Source: Apostichopus japonicus
Lineage: Eukaryota; Echinodermata; Holothuroidea; Aspidochirotida; Stichopodidae
Direction of reading: 5' to 3'
Assembly (NCBI RefSeq): GCF_037975245.1
Contig: NC_092577.1
Coordinates: 139,501-203,500 of the forward strand
Length of the DNA: 64,000 nucleotides
Position numbers and translations under genes: made by a program. Below are positions 41,401-48,335 of the stretch, piece after piece; position 1 is the stretch's first letter; each line of letters begins with the position of its first letter. Under the pieces are notes generated by a model, which saw only the letters and a program-made list of their open reading frames with translations, was not told the DNA's origin and ran no database searches.

Positions 41401-43080
41401 GGACAAGGATCATATGCAAATTAAATCTCAAACATGCCTTTGTTTGTGAATATGGAGTACTCTCATTTTCTGCCAATTTAACAAGTGTCTGATATAACGA
41501 ATGTAAGTACTAGTGTTTGCACAGGTTATCTGGATACCCGGGTGCCCAACGGGCGCGATACTACCTGGTTCCTAATTTATTACCCAAATCCTACACAAAG
41601 TGTGATTTTTTTGGGGCAAACCGATGGTTAGGCAAGATTTTCCCATTAACTTAGTGTGGTGTTAGGCTAACATGTGGTCAAAGATATCAGCAACAACGAA
41701 AGTATTCCATGGATATCTTATAACTGCGCCACAACTTGAATAAACAGATGGTTAGGCTAGATGTCCCCATTGAGTTAGTGTGGTGTTAGGCTATAATGTG
41801 GTCGAAGATAACAGCCGTAATGAAAGTATTCCACGGATATCTAATAACTGTGTCACAATTTCAGTGAATAAACAGATGGTTATGCTAGATTTTCACATTG
41901 ACTTAGTGTGGTGTTAGGCTACCATGTGGAAGAAAGTGAAAAAACTCTGTTATTATTTTTCATTCCTTTTTTTTTATAGAAGGAAAGACTGACAAGGAAT
42001 TTACGAGATGTTACTAATGGATTATAGACGGGATAACTAAAAATTATAATTGCAAGTGGCTTTTTACTAATCGTTTATTCCAAATGCGATCAAATTGCGG
42101 GAATCGCCTAATTCAGCAGCTAATGCGAACCCTGAGCCTACATAATATAGTAGTAGTAACACTTTTTAAGAGCTGAATTGGATATTTCTATGGTCTAATC
42201 CAAAAGAGGTGGAAAGCAACATTAGCAGCGGCGGCAGTGAGATGTTAGTAGTGATGTTAAACAAGTTAATGAAAGAAAAAGAGCAAATAGAAATTATTGA
42301 GGAAGGCTTCATTCCTTATCAAACAGACACCTATTTGAACATGAAAACATTGTCAGTGGAGAATATAATTCATTTAGTATAGCATCCAATATGTAATTTC
42401 TGGAAAATTGCACTACACAAGGGTAAACCATTTTTTCGGGTACCTGGATACCCGACAGGAAACGGCTCTCGGGTACCCGGTTCCCGTTTTTTGGACCCGT
42501 GTAAACATTAGTAAGTACTGAAAGAGTCCAAGGTATGTGATAGATAGGTTGTTTCTCTTTTCAAAAGCAAGGTGAAGCAATCTTCATTACTGATATTCAG
42601 AATAATTATTTATGTGTTCTGTTTGTTATATTGTGTATGATTTATATGTGCAGGGATCCTGGGGAGAACACTGGTTCACCGGTGACAGGATCCCTGGTTA
42701 CGAATAAAGTTAATAAATAAATTGACAAGTAAAAATTATCTGGGCAAGTTGCTTTAAAAATTAAAGTCAATGTACGGCCGTGTCTTAATACAGTGGTGGT
42801 ATTTTAGTTTACATAAGGCAAGCCTAACATTTGCTTACTGTATGTTGGATTTTCAACCAAGCACACGGCATAAACTATTGTGAATGATGACTCGTACGAT
42901 AGACCTAACATTTTGCACACTGAGGTCTAACGTCACGCCTTGTAGTCGTAGCCTACCGTAGATTAGTCCTTACCGAACTTAGCCTAGTAACAAAAACCAC
43001 AACACATTATTACCATTTTGAGTTCGAACACTTTCTCCAGATGTCCGCTGGCCACCGATCGTTAAAGCGGTCGTTGCCAT
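17274..43080 (-). CDS. TCP1: T-complex protein 1 subunit alpha (CCT1), 12 coding exons
   Basis: Encodes the alpha subunit of the cytosolic CCT/TRiC chaperonin, which folds actin, tubulin and other proteins by ATP-driven closure of a double ring of eight paralogous subunits. Twelve coding exons with GT-AG junctions join in frame: 43080-43014, 40284-40199, 39397-39269, 37826-37729, 29932-29822, 28124-27943, 26619-26493, 25877-25702, 24323-24200, 22418-22226, 20811-20648, 17448-17274. The total is 1632 nt, 543 residues plus TGA, close to the family's ~550. Residues seen include NDGATIL (57-63) and GDGTTS (88-93) of the nucleotide site and GGG at 412-414. [20 protein letters not shown] is near-identical to animal TCP1 as I know it and distinguishes alpha from other CCT subunits. 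The start is the ATG at 43080, giving [19 protein letters not shown]. The tail ends [10 protein letters not shown], shorter than in vertebrates. Introns are expanded by private minisatellites. Confidence 0.97.
18090..20647 (-). repeat. ~70-bp minisatellite of TCP1 intron 11, ~37 copies, each with a splice donor
   Basis: The unit on the minus strand is TGGTGAGTTTTAACTAG... then TAACTTATCTAGGCATAATC and TATGCCCTATCA. The first unit begins at the exon 11 donor, sharing TGGTGAGTTTTAACTAG with the exon-intron boundary, and nearly every later unit keeps GTGAGTTT. Variants differ by ACTAGATC/ACTAGTTA and by an insert (ATGTG/TATG) before CAGGGATTATGCC. Confidence 0.97.
20648..20811 (-). CDS. TCP1: TCP1 exon 11
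   Basis: Acceptor TCTCCTCACAG, donor AAAGTG|GTGAGTTTTAAC. Encodes [20 protein letters not shown] and [20 protein letters not shown]. The donor sequence is the seed of the 70-bp array that follows. Confidence 0.96.
21015..22225 (-). repeat. 31-bp minisatellite of TCP1 intron 10, ~38 copies
   Basis: The plus-strand unit is AGTGACCTGCTACTACCAG + CATTGTCTTAAG or TGATGTCTTAAG. On the minus strand it reads ACATCACTGGTAGTAGCAG. The first unit overlaps the exon 10 end: ACATCACTG|GTAAGTAGC. In the other units one A is missing, turning GTAAGTAG into GTAGTAG and weakening the donor. Confidence 0.95.
22226..22418 (-). CDS. TCP1: TCP1 exon 10
   Basis: Acceptor CTTTTTTTCTAG, donor ACATCACTG|GTAAGTAGC. 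Encodes [20 protein letters not shown] and [20 protein letters not shown]. Its last nine bases are repeated in the adjoining intronic array. Confidence 0.96.
22505..23465. repeat. ~23-bp minisatellite of TCP1 intron 9, ~42 units in two alternating types
   Basis: Units AATGTATGTTAACCCCTATT+GTT alternate with AATGTATGTTAACCTTTATT+TT. It lies on the acceptor side, ending about 85 nt upstream of exon 10. Confidence 0.95.
23655..24110. repeat. ~46-60-bp repeat of TCP1 intron 9, ~8 copies
   Basis: The unit contains TAATGTTACAGTAGCCAAGC and CTTTACTACTTGGCTTAGGC. AGCCAAG and CTTGGCT form an inverted repeat inside each unit. Confidence 0.9.
24200..24323 (-). CDS. TCP1: TCP1 exon 9
   Basis: Acceptor TTTTTCTGCAG, donor GAAAGG|GTGAGAAGC. 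Encodes [19 protein letters not shown] and [13 protein letters not shown]. Confidence 0.95.
24495..25670. repeat. 64-bp minisatellite of TCP1 intron 8 with ~254-bp higher-order period
   Basis: The unit contains TTGTTCCACACTGTGCATAT, GGCATGCATGG and CAACACTGATGTTATCA. Variant units (TCCATCATGCATGGGTCAGA; ATACTGTGCATATGG) recur in the same order every four units, about 254 bp. The array starts about 30 nt after the exon 8 donor. Confidence 0.95.
25702..25877 (-). CDS. TCP1: TCP1 exon 8
   Basis: Acceptor TTTGGTATCCAG, donor ACTGGAG|GTAAGAATA. Encodes [40 protein letters not shown] and [10 protein letters not shown], the end of the apical domain. Confidence 0.96.
26075..26345. repeat. Pyrimidine-rich imperfect repeat of TCP1 intron 7
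   Basis: Imperfect ~20-bp units of CCCACTGATGATGTTCCCCT followed by C-rich tracts (CACCCCCTATCCCCCCCCTC). The strand bias is strong: the minus (transcribed) strand is G/A-rich. Confidence 0.8.
26493..26619 (-). CDS. TCP1: TCP1 exon 7
   Basis: Acceptor TTGTCTTTCTTGCAG, donor AGACAGAG|GTAAGGAAC. Encodes [20 protein letters not shown] and PEKLDAIRQ, apical domain. Confidence 0.95.
26805..27910. repeat. ~47-bp minisatellite of TCP1 intron 6 with ~145-bp higher-order spacing
   Basis: Units contain CACATGTGCTGCCAGCCTGC + CTCACTCAACAGGCTGCC, or CACACACATCCACAGGCTGC. Reading frames of up to 328 codons on the plus strand are open only because of the unit composition. The array starts about 24 nt after the exon 6 donor. 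Confidence 0.93.
27943..28124 (-). CDS. TCP1: TCP1 exon 6
   Basis: Acceptor CTTATTTTGCAG, donor TCTCAAG|GTGAGTCCC. Encodes [31 protein letters not shown] and [13 protein letters not shown], entering the intermediate domain. Confidence 0.95.
28375..28865. repeat. 41-bp minisatellite of TCP1 intron 5, ~12 copies
   Basis: Unit CTTGCACTCAATTCAGGGCA + TCCATACAATACTGTAGGTG. Copies vary between CTCAATTCAG and CTCAACACAG. Confidence 0.93.
29510..29725. repeat. 54-bp tandem repeat of TCP1 intron 5, four copies
   Basis: Unit TTGCAAGGTGGCTGTACTGT + GGAGTTGTTGCTATGTGTTT. It lies about 100 nt downstream of the exon 5 donor; the period is a multiple of three, which opens a 170-codon spurious frame on the plus strand. 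Confidence 0.93.
29822..29932 (-). CDS. TCP1: TCP1 exon 5
   Basis: Acceptor TTTTGTCTTTCCAG, donor TTGGCAG|GTGAGATAC. Encodes [20 protein letters not shown] and [13 protein letters not shown]. Confidence 0.95.
30298..33027. repeat. ~102-bp minisatellite of TCP1 intron 4, left part, ~27 copies
   Basis: The unit contains GATCTGTAGTAAGCTAAGAT, TTCCATTGACTAAGTTTCTC and CTGAAACTTGATTTATGGTC. The segment TAAGGAG-ACTAAAGTC-CTCCTTA is a short hairpin. The array is split by the TIR element at 33028 and resumes at 36842. Confidence 0.96.
33028..36841. mobile_element. 3.8-kb TIR DNA element with TA target duplication, no transposase seen
   Basis: The terminal inverted repeats are identical for 27 bp, starting CAGTACTGATTTCGCTTAAC. 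They are flanked by TA at 33026-33027 and 36842-36843. Removing the element and one TA restores the array sequence GGAGCTAAAGTCC. Subterminal regions hold repeats of TTTTTATCGA/TTTCAACGTT. TA duplication and a CAGT start fit Tc1/mariner-type or another TA-targeting superfamily. No open frame longer than 85 codons and no DDE motif were recognised, so it is probably non-autonomous. Confidence 0.88.
36842..37160. repeat. ~102-bp minisatellite of TCP1 intron 4, right part, ~3 copies
   Basis: Same unit as at 30298-33027, continuing in register after the inserted element. Confidence 0.95.
37161..37728. other. TCP1 intron 4 start with a small degenerate repeat
   Basis: Three to four ~50-60-bp degenerate units with TTAAGCCAGGTGCAAGCTT and CTAATTAAGATTCATTTTA lie at about 37480-37665, close to the exon 4 donor. 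The rest shows no feature. Confidence 0.7.
37729..37826 (-). CDS. TCP1: TCP1 exon 4
   Basis: Acceptor TTGTTTTCCAG, donor CATGCAA|GTAAGTCAA. Encodes [20 protein letters not shown] and [12 protein letters not shown]. Confidence 0.96.
38222..38870 (+). pseudogene. Decayed coding relic inside TCP1 intron 3, with a 165-bp internal duplication
   Basis: Antisense to TCP1. An open stretch holds [13 protein letters not shown]. After a stop, another reads [19 protein letters not shown] and [13 protein letters not shown]. From memory, similar blocks occur in uncharacterised, often mobile-element-associated proteins of marine invertebrates; this is a weak family assignment. A ~165-bp segment starting CCACATTTCTGCAGATACAG is present twice in tandem (about 38402 and 38568). 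Stops and frame breaks indicate it is not functional. Confidence 0.45.
39269..39397 (-). CDS. TCP1: TCP1 exon 3
   Basis: Acceptor CTTTCTTTGTCAG, donor TCAGTG|GTAAGTCC. Residues 52-94 hold [20 protein letters not shown] and GDGTTS, the ATP phosphate-binding elements. Confidence 0.97.
39495..39730. repeat. ~60-bp tandem repeat of TCP1 intron 2, four copies
   Basis: The unit contains CAGACTTACCCAAGTCTGCT and GTATGAACTTAACCAGTCT. AGACTT...AAGTCT forms a small inverted repeat. Confidence 0.85.
40199..40284 (-). CDS. TCP1: TCP1 exon 2
   Basis: Acceptor TTTACCTTACAG, donor GTTGGG|GTAAGTAAAG. It carries [20 protein letters not shown] and DKMLVDDVG, residues 23-51, the equatorial domain start. Confidence 0.97.
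41511..42510. mobile_element. 1.0-kb hAT-like non-autonomous element in TCP1 intron 1
   Basis: Perfect 8-bp target duplications GTAAGTAC lie at 41503-41510 and 42511-42518. The ends TAGTGTTTGCACAGGT and (inverted) TAATGTTTACACGGGT are imperfect terminal repeats. GC-rich subterminal blocks have repeated GGATACCCGGG and GGGTACCCGG. An internal ~110-bp repeat (GATGGTTAGGCTAGAT... GTGTGGTGTTAGGCTA) occurs three times at 41620-41930. There is no transposase frame. Confidence 0.85.
42640..42721 (+). mobile_element. Possible LINE 3' tail
   Basis: A stem (CAGGGATCCTG... CAGGATCCCTG) with an internal ACCGGT is followed by AATAAAGTTAATAAATAAAT. This resembles the 3' ends of some CR1/L2-type retrotransposons. 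No coding part is visible. Confidence 0.4.
43014..43080 (-). CDS. TCP1: TCP1 exon 1 (coding part)
   Basis: ATG at 43080-43078; codes [20 protein letters not shown] then QN and one base of codon 23. Donor AAATG|GTAATAATG. 67 nt. Confidence 0.93.
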
Positions 43081-44541
43081 TTCAGTAATTTGCGTACCGT
43101 TCTGTTTTTATATAACAGGTATAGAACGTTTAGGCTTTATCTTTTGACAGGCGATGTTGTTTCTCAGTCCCGAGACGGTTAATTGTTGGGTGCAACTAAC
43201 TAGGCGCTATGCAAGCTGTGGTAACAGTACATGTAGTATATACAACAGTTTTGCATTTCAAACCACACACAGTGTGCCATGTGCTCAATGCAGCTCTCGC
43301 GACTTCGCGTAAATCTGTCACCCTCTGAACATGTTGGTATAGTCTATAATCTTGACATTTATTAAGAAATCTATATTTTCATTGCAAAATTAATACACTC
43401 AGAGTAAATTACTTATTTGAAATACAGTTATAAGTCATACTGTAGTTGATAATGCTTACACCCGAAAAAATCGCAATCTTTCTTCTATACTTTAAAACAG
43501 TAGGAGGGGGTGTAATAACGACTGTTGAAAGCTAATACATACTCTCAGTGCAATCGACTATTCTAGAACTTTAGTATAGAAGGCCTGCCGTATTGGCAAA
43601 AAAGAATGTCAAACTTGACTGGACCAAAAGGCTCGACAAAGTGTGATTTTTACAACGTCAAGAGCTAGACTGCTTCTGAATTTTATTCGACCACTGTTGA
43701 AATGATAGCTAATGGAGTACTCTCAATCTGGACATCGGTGTATTGCTTTTTGTCTTCGTTATTAAACGAGCAGCAGAATTCTGAACTGAGGTGGAGTTTC
43801 TGGCACAGGCAGCGAGACCGAAGCGAGTAAAACTGTTGTAGTACTCTAAACGATCAGATGTAGAAATGAATGTCAAATGAACCAATATTCCAGGAAAATA
43901 CTAGTGAAGAACATTATAAGAAGTTTTACCAATGTTCCTGACCTAAAATCACTCGTAGCTACTTGAGCAGACATGCCTCCGTTTTATATAAAGGAAATCA
44001 ATAAAACAAATTACACCAAGTACAAACGTACCTCACAGAAGGATCAATACTGCCGCCACCAATACGTACATCACAAGGAGGAGAAACATCTGCCTTAGCC
44101 TACTGCCAATCTTCCAAGTGAAATTCGCCATCTCAGTTCTTTTTTTCGGTATTCAAAACAAGCATGAAATAACGCATCCAGCGACTCATTGCTTCAAATA
44201 TAGGCCCAGACTCTTTGGCATATGAGTATGTATAGCCTATATACTTGAAACCATGACGGATCTGATATCATCCCGGGCCGTGCAGTTTATAAACTGAAGG
44301 ATACGGTACCGGTCCTAGCTATAAGACCGAACCCTGCGGGACACCATGGGTTATTCAAGACAAGAAAACATAGCTCAGTTTAATTGAGATACTTGCCTCT
44401 ATGTTCTTGGAGCCCATCCCGGCATCACGTTAGTTACAATTTAGGCGTGACCAGAGCCGTCTGTTTACGGCTCTGGACGTGACAGCAAACACTATTCTCT
44501 TCTTCACGTTGTTATTAATACGCGCACGCGGGCCATGTCGT
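43081..44541. other. TCP1 5' flank and intergenic region
   Basis: The presumed TCP1 promoter and 5' UTR lie just above 43080. No TATA box in a convincing position is seen; TTTTTATATAACAGG at about 43105-43120 is a candidate at most. Nothing else is supported up to the next element. Confidence 0.4.
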
Positions 44542-44549
44542 TCCTCCAT

Positions 44550-44880
44550 TAGGCACGTAGCCAGGAATTTGCCAAGGGAGGCGCGAAACTGTAGGCAAAT
44601 TATCAGAGCCGTAGATATGGCATTGCAAACTATCTAAGCGTAGCGCCACCATGTTTGGCGCGAAGCGTACAAGAAAATTTTGGCTGAAAATGCCTCCCAG
44701 ATCGCTGGAAATGGCACTTCCCAGGCCCTGTAAGTTGCATCTTAGCATTTTCGCTTGATGAAATTACTAGCGATATCATAAAAACATTTAAAAAAAATCA
44801 AAAACAAAAAAAAAATCAAATCATATTTCTCAAGGGGGGGGCAACTGCCCCTTCTCCCCCCCCCCCTGGCTACGCGCCTG
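44550..44880 (+). mobile_element. hAT-like MITE (copy B) with perfect 8-bp target duplication
   Basis: Flanked by TCCTCCAT at 44542-44549 and 44881-44888. Ends are TAGGCACGTAGCCAGG and inverted CAGGCGCGTAGCCAGG. It contains the shared core (ACTATCTAAGCGTAGCGCCA, then TTTGGCGCGAAGCGTAC) at about 44629-44670 and a G-rich tract near the right end. Confidence 0.88.
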
Positions 44881-44888
44881 TCCTCCAT

Positions 44889-45781
44889 CGGTACTTTCCA
44901 CCACTAGACAATGTGTTCTTTCCACCATAGAAAAAGTACCAAAGCACTTTTTTTATGGCGGAAAGAACACATTATTGTGGGTGCATTAATTAAACTATAT
45001 GTACTGTATATTGTTTCGCGTCACTCTACCCGGCTAGGCCGCAAAATCCACAAAATCGGTCATTTAAATCGACAATCAGAATCGGAATGAATGATTAACC
45101 GAGTGGAGTAAATGCGGTTATTGGTTTTCTGCGCAAAAATGATTTGAGGAAAATCGCATGTTACGTGGTTGCAGGGTTTTGGTGTAAGTTACGGATAGAA
45201 ACCACAAGAAAGATTTTGTGTGAGAATGCGCTTGAGTGCTGTGCTTTTACCTCTGTAGATTTATATAGAAAGATAACTGAAGCCGTTTAAGATTATAGTA
45301 TTGTTAGTTTCTAACAATTAATATCGGAAAAATGACGTTAAATTTACTTTTTAAAATCAGACTTACAATTTCGCTTGCTATAAGGTGCGTTTTTATCTTG
45401 TCCGTACTATACTAGATCTAGATACCCACGAAGTCTGAACTGTGATATCCGGTTGAAGCAAATGTCTGTGCTGTCATTACTGTCATTCGTTCAAGTTAGT
45501 TAACGCAATTTTTTAGTGTGTAAAACATATTGTCATTCGTTACGTGTAACGCAATTGTCATTCGTTTTAGTAACACCCCGGAAACGGCCCTTCCCGGGTG
45601 TTCATTCTGGTTACCTGGCCTCTTGCTAACTTGAGACACCCCAATTTTTATGTAGAAAAAGGGCACATTTTTAACATGAGGAAAAGTTCCACCGCCCTTG
45701 CTCACCACTGTCCTTCGTTGTCATTCGCGAATGATATTTAACCCTGTACAAAGTCAATTGTCATTCGGTCATTCGTTTTAG
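44889..45781. other. Intergenic, nothing recognised
   Basis: Several dispersed copies of TGTCATTCGTT at 45475-45780 form a loose repeat. No gene is supported. Confidence 0.45.
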
Positions 45782-45945
45782 TTTGTCCCCAAAATCCCCA
45801 CGACGAAAGAATTGGCCGAATTGATGCAACTAATCTTGACCAGCAATAATCTGGTATTTGGCAACAAACATTACCCCCAAATTCATGGCACCGCAATGGG
45901 TACCAAAATGGCACCGTCTTTTGCCAACATGATAACATCTTTATG

Positions 45946-46893
45946 CAGGCGCGGCGGAACGGAAAAATTATTGGGGGGGCTAATGTGTCGATACTATCTA
46001 AGCGGAGCGCCACCATCGGTTGGCGCGGAGCGTACAAGAATTTTTTTTTTTTTTCAAACCCCCAGATGGCCGGAAACGGCACTTCCCGAGTGTTTTATGC
46101 TGCGAATACCTAGCCCTAAAATATGGGTCTCAAGCCTGCAATTTCTCAGATTCCGTAAAAGTCTGTGAAAACATTGTAATTTGTATATTCGATGGTGTTT
46201 AAGAGAGTAGCTATAACTCGTAGTGTACCCGCAAAGACGTTTTTGAGTGTAGTAAGGGCAGTGGCGGAGCTAGGGGGTTTTGGTCAGGGGGGGGGTGCAA
46301 GAATGGTCTGTAGGGGCGCTTTCCACACTATCTAAGCGGAGCGCCACCAAAGGTTGGCGCGGAGCGTACAGAAAATTTTCGAGTAAAGATACTCCCTAGA
46401 TTGCAGGAAATGACCCTTTCCGGGCCTTGCTTATTTGCAGATAAACGGAGAATAAATAGGTGTCGTCGCCATTTTGTTGGAAAATTACACCAACAGAATA
46501 TGACAAATGTCAATAGGTATATGAGAGCGCAATAAAATAGTCAATAATCGCGAATAAGTAAACAAGTAGTGAAAAGCTGAAAAGGGCGCCAGCAGTCCAT
46601 TTGAGTCCTTCGGGGGGGGGGGGGGCATCCGCCCCCTGACTGTATTATATATGGACGCTCCGCCACTAAGTAAGGGTATGTTGGAGAACTGGCTGAAATG
46701 AGGCAAGTCATTGGCCTAAGACGAAGTTGTGTTACGCTTACCGGTACTCACACTCACTGCTTCCACTTTTCACGGGGCGTGAGGACTCGGTTGGGGTGAC
46801 AATGTGGTCAATAGCCAGGGGACGGGCCGAGGGTCCCCAGCAATTACTAAAATTATTACACCCCCCCAAGCCCCCCCGGTTCCGCCGCCACTG
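45946..46893 (+). mobile_element. hAT-like element (copy C) inside the Penelope relic
   Basis: Perfect 8-bp target duplications TCTTTATG at 45938-45945 and 46894-46901. Ends are CAGGCGCGGCGGAACGG and inverted CAGTGGCGGCGGAACCGG. The shared core (ACTATCTAAGCGGAGCGCCA, then GGTTGGCGCGGAGCGTAC) lies at about 45995-46040. It contains copy D. Confidence 0.9.
46259..46668 (+). mobile_element. hAT-like MITE (copy D) nested in copy C
   Basis: Perfect 8-bp target duplications AGTAAGGG at 46251-46258 and 46669-46676. Ends are CAGTGGCGGAGC and inverted TAGTGGCGGAGC. The shared core is at about 46324-46372. It is the close relative, in opposite orientation, of copy A at 2829-3172. Confidence 0.92.
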
Positions 46894-47270
46894 TCTTTAT
46901 GGGAAACCTCGAGAAAGAATTTATACTTGAAACCACACACATGGTTACGTTTCATTGACGATATCTTCATGATATGGACCCATGATGAGGCAAATCTAAA
47001 ACTCTTCATTGATGACATAAACTCGTTTCATCACACTATCAAATTTACTGCAGATTTTTCTGGACATGGCGTTCACTTATAATTCCTGGACACCACTGTG
47101 ACCCTACGAAATGGTTCACTCAATACAGACTTGTTCAAATAACCCACGAACAAGCACAACTACCTTTTACCAAGCAGTTGCCACACGTCACTGTACCAGA
47201 AATATTCCGTGCAGTCATGGCGTTGCGCATTCGACGCATTTGCTCCTCTGAAGTCGATTTTGATTCCCGC

Positions 47271-48175
47271 CATGGGCGTCAACAGGTGGGGGACGGGGGG
47301 GACATGTCCCCCCCACTTTCAAAAGTGGAGGGGATATCATATCATTTGTCCCACCCACTTTTCAGAGTAGTTATTAAAAAAAATCACATGCATATGCGCG
47401 ATTTTCTATTTAAGGTCAAGAAATCTGGACTCCTGGGCCCCTGCTATCTATCACTTGCACCGCCATTTATCTCCCATTCTCCCAATATCCTAAATCTGCC
47501 CATTTAATTCGTTGGGGGGGGGGGAGACCATTCGAAAGTGTATTGAATCTTGCACACATGTTGTTTGTATGGGTTCCAAGGGATTAGGTAAGCCATACAG
47601 GTAGATGGTGATGAGTTACTATGTTCATATCACTACCTCCAGTCCCTAGCTTGGACTGGACGGACGAATAGGGGTGTAGGGGTTAAGTAATTAAGGCTAC
47701 ATGTATTCGCGGGATATGGTAGATCTTTATTGTTGAGTGCCGGCTAGGCGCTACACACGCTCTGCGCGCGGTGCCTTTTTCTGATTATTATTATTAAAGT
47801 ACCTGGGCACATAACAACTGACGTCTCGCACCTACATGCATGTATTATATATACCACTCCACTCATCCCGGAGGTGACGGCGCCACTTTTTCAATATTTC
47901 GTTTGAGATGGACGCTGTGTAATTCGTCTCCCTTGGTGTCAGAACGGCATCTTTCTACCAGTACTTTCTGTCGGGATTTAGTTTTGTGAGACAAAATTTC
48001 TCCTCACAGATCTGGTTCTGATGTAACTAAAAACGACTCAGGAAGGCCGTCTCCTGCGATCTATGGGGTCTTATGTACCCAAAATTTTCTGGTACGCTAC
48101 GCGCCAACCAATGGTGACGCTCCGCTTAGATAGTATAGTGTCCCCCTCACTTTCTGAAACCTGCTGACGCCCATG
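47271..48175 (-). mobile_element. hAT-like element (copy E) inside the Penelope relic
   Basis: Perfect 8-bp target duplications ATTCCCGC at 47263-47270 and 48176-48183. Ends are CATGGGCGTCAACAGG and inverted CATGGGCGTCAGCAGG. The shared core is present inverted at about 48090-48137. There is no transposase frame. Confidence 0.9.
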
Positions 48176-48335
48176 ATTCCCGCACCAAAGAACTGTCACA
48201 ACCCCTCCTAAACAGACAGTATTTTCGGGGTACTATTAAAATGCCATCAAAAAGGCCAAAAGCAAACCCCGTACCGAAACATTGACATACAAAACTCGTC
48301 AAACCAGTTCCAAATGGGTACCATTGGTTACTGAA

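Larger units (their letters stand above)
45782..48335 (+). mobile_element. Decayed Penelope-like retroelement, split by hAT insertions
   Basis: Three retroelement segments on the plus strand: 45782-45937 (IPTTKELAELMQLIL, then IHGTAMGTKMAPSFAN), 46902-47262 (PHTWLRFIDDIFMIWTHDEA, then LKLFIDDINSFHHTIKFTAD) and 48184-48335 (AIKKAKSKPRTETLTYKTR, then KWVPLVTEFHLGLPPLANIM). The FIDD box and the GTAMGTKMAPS block are typical of Penelope-like reverse transcriptases. Frameshifts and stops are present and no GIY-YIG endonuclease was recognised, so it is inactive. Confidence 0.85.
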
